A DNA stretch of 64,000 bases from Micavibrio sp964400125 (GTDB lineage Bacteria; Pseudomonadota; Alphaproteobacteria; Micavibrionales; Micavibrionaceae), in the NCBI GenBank assembly GCA_964400125.1, contig CAYNSR010000012.1, positions 1 to 64,000 on the forward strand, read 5' to 3'. Positions 60,515 through 64,000 of this stretch are shown here, piece by piece. The position numbers were made by a program, and so were the translations under genes. Every line of letters starts with the position of its first letter. Positions within the stretch are counted from its first letter, which is position 1. The notes beneath the pieces are model-generated. The model worked only from the letters and a program-made list of their open reading frames with translations. It was not told where the DNA came from and did not search any database.

Positions 60515-60773
60515 GGCAATCACCTCCTTTCTGGTTTGAGTTGCACTTCGCCCTTTTCAAAGTGCTTTGGCCCACAAACCAGTCGGCGAGGCATGGAGAC
60601 TCCCGACACCATCTTTTCGCGCACATGCAGACACTGACATTATCGTACAGAGATACGACGATGCAGATATTCCATCTGCTGGCCAACAATAAGCGCCTTT
60701 CAGCGCCCGCAGGTTCCGTAGAACCCATAGGATGGGCCGATCAACCTTTCAGCCGTCATGATCATCCTTGGGC
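60509..60773 (-). ncRNA. Candidate retron msr-msd RNA
   Basis: This otherwise empty region upstream of the retron genes is dense in perfect hairpins. In plus coordinates GGTTC/GAACC (60712-60716, 60721-60725), GCAGAT/ATCTGC (60663-60668, 60674-60679) and TCGTA/TACGA (60643-60647, 60654-60658) precede a long stem, CTGGTTTG (60531-60538) with CAAACCAG (60575-60582), enclosing GCACTT/AAGTGC (60543-60548, 60560-60565). CCTTGGGC at 60766-60773 and GCCCAAGG at 60509-60516 could be a1/a2 repeats, though 8 bp could arise by chance. Confidence 0.5.
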
Positions 60774-60853
60774 GATTCCCAGGCGAGGTCAATCAGAAAA
60801 ATTCGCTGACAGAGAATTTCTGTGGACAGTATTGCTAGTTGGCGGCGACAGGA

Positions 60854-62527
60854 CTACCCGTTATGTTCCAGTAAAGCCCTTAATTGGTCATTGGCTGTGC
60901 CTTTGTCCTGCAAGGTCTGTAGGACTTTGAGAACCGAGGCAGCGACCAGATCGCTCATATCGGTTTCTTTCTTTTCAGGCTCTGGCTGGATACCTTTGAC
61001 CAGCTCGTAGACCTTATTGGAGATCATGGAAACGGCGCTCTGTGTCGCATCATCCGAAAGCCGTGCATAGACCTTTGTGGCTTCCGTCGATTTATGGGCG
61101 AGTGCCTTGCCGATCATCAGGAGCGACATATTTTGCCTTGCGCCGACGCTTCCGAAAGAGCGCCTAATATCATGTATGGTGACATCCTCCAATCCCAGGC
61201 GCTTTCGGATGTAATCCCATGCGGGCGTCAGTTCCTGAAAATGTTGGCCTTCCTTGCATCCCGGTATGACGTAGGGATTATTGGCGTCAGTATAAGTGTA
61301 GCGGTGGGGGTTCTTTTGCCGGTCATCCAGGAAAGTCCTGATAGCATCCAGCGCGGGTTTAGCCAGCGGCATCCTGACATTCTCATCCGTCTTGGTGGTT
61401 CGTAAGGTGGCATAGCTTTCCTCGAAATCGACATCCTCGATTTTCAGGGCCAGAATTTCGGTCTTGCGGCAGCCGGTGTAGAGATACAGTTCCAGCGCCA
61501 TGAGGATGCTGGGATTTATGTGGTACTCGGTAAGGGCAGGGTTTTTGATCTCTATCCTTTGTGTAGCGGCGCTCTCCATATCCGGCAAGGGACGGGTTTC
61601 GACTGGCTTCCCGGTTTCCTTCTTCCGCCAATATCCAGGATGGGGCATCGGTATATTGTGCCTCCGGCATATCTTTCCAAGCCCGACATCCGAGATTCCG
61701 TATTTCTTGCATAATTGCAGGCGCGGCGTTTCCCACACTTCATTATACAGTTCCAGCCGGGATGGTTCTGCAATGCCCGGACGGCTTTTGCATTTTTCCA
61801 GGAATTCGCCAAGGCGGGCATATTCCTTTTCGGTCAGGAACCGGTCGCGCCCTTTCTTGGAGTATTTGGTTTCCGGTTTTTTTGTCAGGGCGAAAAGATG
61901 CGGCTGGGTTGTCAGGCCTTTTTCGACGGCATAGGTTGTCATCATATGATGCAGTTGGGTGTAAGTGCTGCGGGCGGCACCCCGGCCACCGGTAACAACG
62001 CTTTTCCCTTGCTTGCGGGTCTTGCGGGTTTTTGCTGTCCGTCCCTCAATTATGGCGTCAATAGTCGCCCGGATGTCATCCTTGGTGATCTCAATGACCT
62101 TAAGATGTCCCAGGCAAGGCCGCAGGTGGTTGTTGATATTGGCCCTGATCCCGACTTCCGTGCGGGGGCGTTTTTGGGAGGCGTAATCGCGCAAATAGAT
62201 GTCGGCGAATTCATTAAATGTCATATCGCCGCGCAGCTTGCAGCGGTCTGCAAAGGGATCGCCGCCGCCTTTGACCTGGTGCAGCCAGTCACGGGCTGTG
62301 CTGCGGGCGTCCTCCGTCGTAAATGCCGGGGAGTGTTCGCCGAGAGCCGGTCGCCGTTGACGGTGGCTTATGGTGCGGTAGAACAGGTAATAGACAATCT
62401 TGCCGCTGGGTGTGACCTCTACATGGAAGCCTTTCAGTTCCGTATCCCAGATTTTATAAGGCTTGTCTTTCGGCGTCAGGTTTTCGACAAAACCCTTCGT
62501 CAATTTTCGGCGTGTAAGAGTGCTCAT
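60854..62527 (-). CDS. Tyrosine recombinase (phage integrase) with inserted HTH-like domain
   Basis: A 557-aa integrase of the P4-like class. The N-terminal arm-binding domain (KLTKGFVENLTPKDKPYKIW; GFHVEVTPSGKIVYYLFYR) and core-binding domain (to about 230) are followed by the catalytic domain with TGCRKTEILALKIEDVD (Arg), TIHDIRRSFGS (His-x-x-Arg) and GKALAHKSTEATKVYARL (His and Tyr). About 65 residues (LYNEVWETPRLQLCKKYGIS to HPGYWRKKETG) are inserted in the catalytic domain. It lies beside the tRNA-Trp att site. Confidence 0.95.
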   Translation of the reverse strand: MSTLTRRKLTKGFVENLTPKDKPYKIWDTELKGFHVEVTPSGKIVYYLFYRTISHRQRRPALGEHSPAFTTEDARSTARDWLHQVKGGGDPFADRCKLRGDMTFNEFADIYLRDYASQKRPRTEVGIRANINNHLRPCLGHLKVIEITKDDIRATIDAIIEGRTAKTRKTRKQGKSVVTGGRGAARSTYTQLHHMMTTYAVEKGLTTQPHLFALTKKPETKYSKKGRDRFLTEKEYARLGEFLEKCKSRPGIAEPSRLELYNEVWETPRLQLCKKYGISDVGLGKICRRHNIPMPHPGYWRKKETGKPVETRPLPDMESAATQRIEIKNPALTEYHINPSILMALELYLYTGCRKTEILALKIEDVDFEESYATLRTTKTDENVRMPLAKPALDAIRTFLDDRQKNPHRYTYTDANNPYVIPGCKEGQHFQELTPAWDYIRKRLGLEDVTIHDIRRSFGSVGARQNMSLLMIGKALAHKSTEATKVYARLSDDATQSAVSMISNKVYELVKGIQPEPEKKETDMSDLVAASVLKVLQTLQDKGTANDQLRALLEHNG

Positions 62528-62569
62528 GGCACGTTCCCCCTTTCATGGCTGTGGTAAAAAAGTGCTTCG

Positions 62570-62594
62570 TTCCCGAAGCACATCCGAAGCAAAT
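62570..62594 (+). repeat. Right copy of tandem 11-bp repeat, probable integrase arm-type site
   Basis: CCGAAGCACAT and CCGAAGCAAAT in tandem, preceded by TGCTTCG, match the block at 65-89 with one change. The copy is 43 bases upstream of the integrase start and 200 bases from att, where arm sites and the integrase promoter are expected. The rest of the 266-base gap to att is AT-rich and holds no gene. Confidence 0.6.
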
Positions 62595-62793
62595 TTCTGA
62601 TATTTGGAGAGCAAAGCAGAGTAGCAGGGGGCAGTGGGAATCGTGCGTAAGCTACTGATATAACTCGATAATATTTTGATTTGACTTGGTTTTCAAGCGA
62701 TTTTATAGTGTTTGAAACGGGCAGAGGAAAAAATCTATTTTTTCCAATAGGTTGGACGCAAAAAATGCGGTTTAAAAGGGCAAAAAAGTCGCC

Positions 62794-62838
62794 CTCCAAA
62801 ACCGAAGGTCGAGAGTTCGAATCCCTCTGCCCCTGCCA
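62794..62838 (+). other. Right attachment site, 3' part of tRNA-Trp
   Basis: The 45 bases from CTCCAAAACC through the T loop TTCGAAT to CCCCTGCCA equal the 3' part of a tRNA-Trp gene from the anticodon loop. No 5' half lies upstream, so this is a truncated copy as left by integration into tRNA-Trp. The intact gene should be left of the window. Orientation and closeness to the integrase agree. Confidence 0.85.
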
Positions 62839-63140
62839 TTTTTTAGGTCTTGTCCCTCCTGTGGGACACATATGGGACACTTTTTACAAAGGGCATACGC
62901 GAATAGCGTATCGCCGTCTCGGTGAAAACCTCCGGGCCTCGTGTGCGCCTTTCTTGCCATGCTTCTTCGTGAAACAGAATCATGCCGTAGCCCTGAGCGG
63001 GTTTCTGGCAAGAATGGTGCCTGCTCCTCAGAAAAAACCTGTAAAAAGGTGCGCCGGACATCAAACTTTAACGAAAATTTACACTTGTTAATGGTATCTT
63101 GGTATCACGCATAAGAGTTTGAAGCTTCAGAAGGATTCTG
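62839..63140. other. Host intergenic region
   Basis: 302 bases without a credible gene. TGTCCC (62851-62856) can pair with GGGACA (62863-62868), and ATACGC (62895-62900) with GCGTAT (62906-62911). A promoter for the flagellin-like gene probably lies in the AT-rich segment 63060-63115. Confidence 0.5.
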
Positions 63141-64000
63141 ATGGTTGCGGATGTAGGAAACATTCTTACAGCGGTCCAGCATGGGCGGCTGTTCGCGATT
63201 CAATCGACTGCGCGCGCCGTCGATATCGCTACATTGCGACTATCGTCCGGGTTGAAGGTCAGCTCCGCCATTGATAACCCGCAAAATTTTTTCACATCAC
63301 GATCATTACAATTTCAGGCACAAGACATGATGCGCTTGCTCGATGGTATTGGCCAAAATCTGCAAGTCATCAAAACTGCCGATGCGGGTCTGCGGGCCGC
63401 TCAGAAAATTCTCGATCTTTCGGAAAGTTTTCTTCTCGATGTTGAACAAGGTATCATTAACGGCATACTGGATCTCGATGCCTCAGTCGTCACGCCCGGC
63501 ACGATCAACACATCGGTGCAAGATATACTCAACGCCTATCCGGAAGCGGTCCACCTTGGCGGCGGGTTGATGGTTCACAGCTTCACCGCCACAGGGGGAA
63601 CCACCTTCACCGCGCCGACAAGTGTTACCTCGGTTGATTACTTGATTGTTGGCGGTGGCGGCGGTGGCGGCAGCAGTGTTGCTTTTGCCAATGCGGGAAG
63701 CGGCGGCGGCGGCGCTGGCGGTGTTATCACAGGCACCATGACGGTTGTCCCGGCTACCACCTACAACATTACTGTGGGGACAGGAGGAGCCGCAGGCGCT
63801 TCTGGTAATTTCTCGGGCGCTGGCGGCAGCGCTTCCAGCTTCAATGGTCTTGTTGCTCTGGGCGGCGGCGGCGGCATTGGCGGCAATGGCAATGGTCTCC
63901 CCGGAGGATCAGGCGGTGGTGGCCGGGGCGGGGTCGGCGGCGCTGGCCTGCAGCCCGGTACAATACAAGGCGGTTCTGGCAATGCAGGTGGTGGCGGCAC
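63141..64000 (+). CDS. Flagellin-like, glycine-rich protein, partial at right edge
   Basis: The frame opens at ATG 63141 (AAGGA 6 bases upstream) and is still open at 64000, 286 codons. Residues about 30-85 follow the flagellin N-terminal helix pattern: TLRLSSGLKVSSAIDNPQNF, then IGQNLQVIKTADAGLRAAQK. From about residue 150 the protein switches to a glycine-rich repeat domain (VDYLIVGGGGGGG, SGGGGAGGVITGTM). Full flagellins have no such domain, so it may be a surface filament or secreted adhesin. It is host-borne. Confidence 0.75.
   Translation, partial: MVADVGNILTAVQHGRLFAIQSTARAVDIATLRLSSGLKVSSAIDNPQNFFTSRSLQFQAQDMMRLLDGIGQNLQVIKTADAGLRAAQKILDLSESFLLDVEQGIINGILDLDASVVTPGTINTSVQDILNAYPEAVHLGGGLMVHSFTATGGTTFTAPTSVTSVDYLIVGGGGGGGSSVAFANAGSGGGGAGGVITGTMTVVPATTYNITVGTGGAAGASGNFSGAGGSASSFNGLVALGGGGGIGGNGNGLPGGSGGGGRGGVGGAGLQPGTIQGGSGNAGGGG

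Noticed and set aside
60450..60728. 92-aa minus-strand open frame over the retron RNA region
   Set aside because: It has no ribosome binding site, unusual composition and lies across the hairpins; the 51-aa frame with a strong ribosome site is the better gene.
60475..60930. 151-aa plus-strand frame between retron and integrase
   Set aside because: It crosses the structured region and enters the integrase gene antisense; no start signal is visible.
61715..62557. 280-aa plus-strand frame
   Set aside because: It is antisense to the integrase and has no family features.
62524..62880. 118-aa minus-strand frame across the att site
   Set aside because: It runs through the tRNA fragment, which cannot be coding by design.
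1..64000. CRISPR array or insertion sequence
   Set aside because: No regularly spaced repeats and no transposase were seen; the short repeats found are integrase-type or hairpins.
63761..64000. Pro-rich minus-strand frame at right edge
   Set aside because: It is the antisense of the glycine-rich repeats.

Overview
The window is almost entirely one integrated temperate phage (about 62.8 kb visible) of siphovirus (lambda-like) architecture, probably in an alphaproteobacterium. The host guess rests on general resemblance of the phage genes to prophages of that class and is inference. The left end of the element lies at or just outside base 1. The right end is a tRNA-Trp 3' half (62794-62838) next to a tyrosine integrase (60854-62527, minus). 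A tandem 11-bp repeat occurs 60 bp into the window and again beside the integrase, as expected for the arm-type integrase sites of the two prophage ends. Host DNA resumes at 62839, and a flagellin-like, glycine-rich protein gene runs off the right edge from 63141.

Layout. 300-5,000: early accessory genes (DUF3846-like, an N6-methylase-like protein, GIY-YIG protein, lipoprotein, tandem HTH), a complete phage-borne tRNA-Trp and an S24/UmuD-like repressor with palindromic operators. 5,000-11,800: replication and recombination (HTH/excisionase-like, PD-(D/E)XK nuclease, putative ssDNA-binding protein, primase-helicase, a protein with an SSB-like C-terminal tip, RuvC-like resolvase, DUF6362-like). 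12,100-15,360: an uncommon ParB / ParB-methyltransferase / HAD / SAM-methyltransferase run. 15,380-38,610: packaging, head and tail genes in nearly the lambda order (Nu1, A, W, B, C with nested scaffold, D-like, E, FI, FII, Z, U, V, G/GT by -1 frameshift, H, K-like, J), followed by fibre and pectate-lyase-like tailspike. 39,240-42,080: lysis genes (membrane protein, M15 endolysin, holin, Rz/Rz1) and two receptor-binding-like proteins.

From 42 kb to 60.8 kb the element carries accessory cargo that looks like anti-phage defence and mobility: an HTH / N6-methylase / PIN nuclease cassette; a tight minus-strand operon of HTH, PLD-SNF2 helicase, large adenine methylase, SLOG (DprA-like) protein and DUF262-DUF1524 nuclease; a large serine recombinase with two ParB-like partners; and a probable retron (reverse transcriptase with NAxxH and YMDD motifs, XRE-type HTH partner, an unannotated 51-aa small ORF with an almost perfect Shine-Dalgarno, and a hairpin-rich upstream region that could be the msr-msd RNA). 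Smaller morons interrupt the tail operon, including a NucS-like nuclease pair with its own terminator.

The strongest candidates for something undescribed are the retron with its small ORF, the five-gene helicase-methylase operon, the HTH-methylase-PIN cassette, and a pseudoknot-capable RNA leader in front of an XRE regulator at 39.0-39.2 kb.
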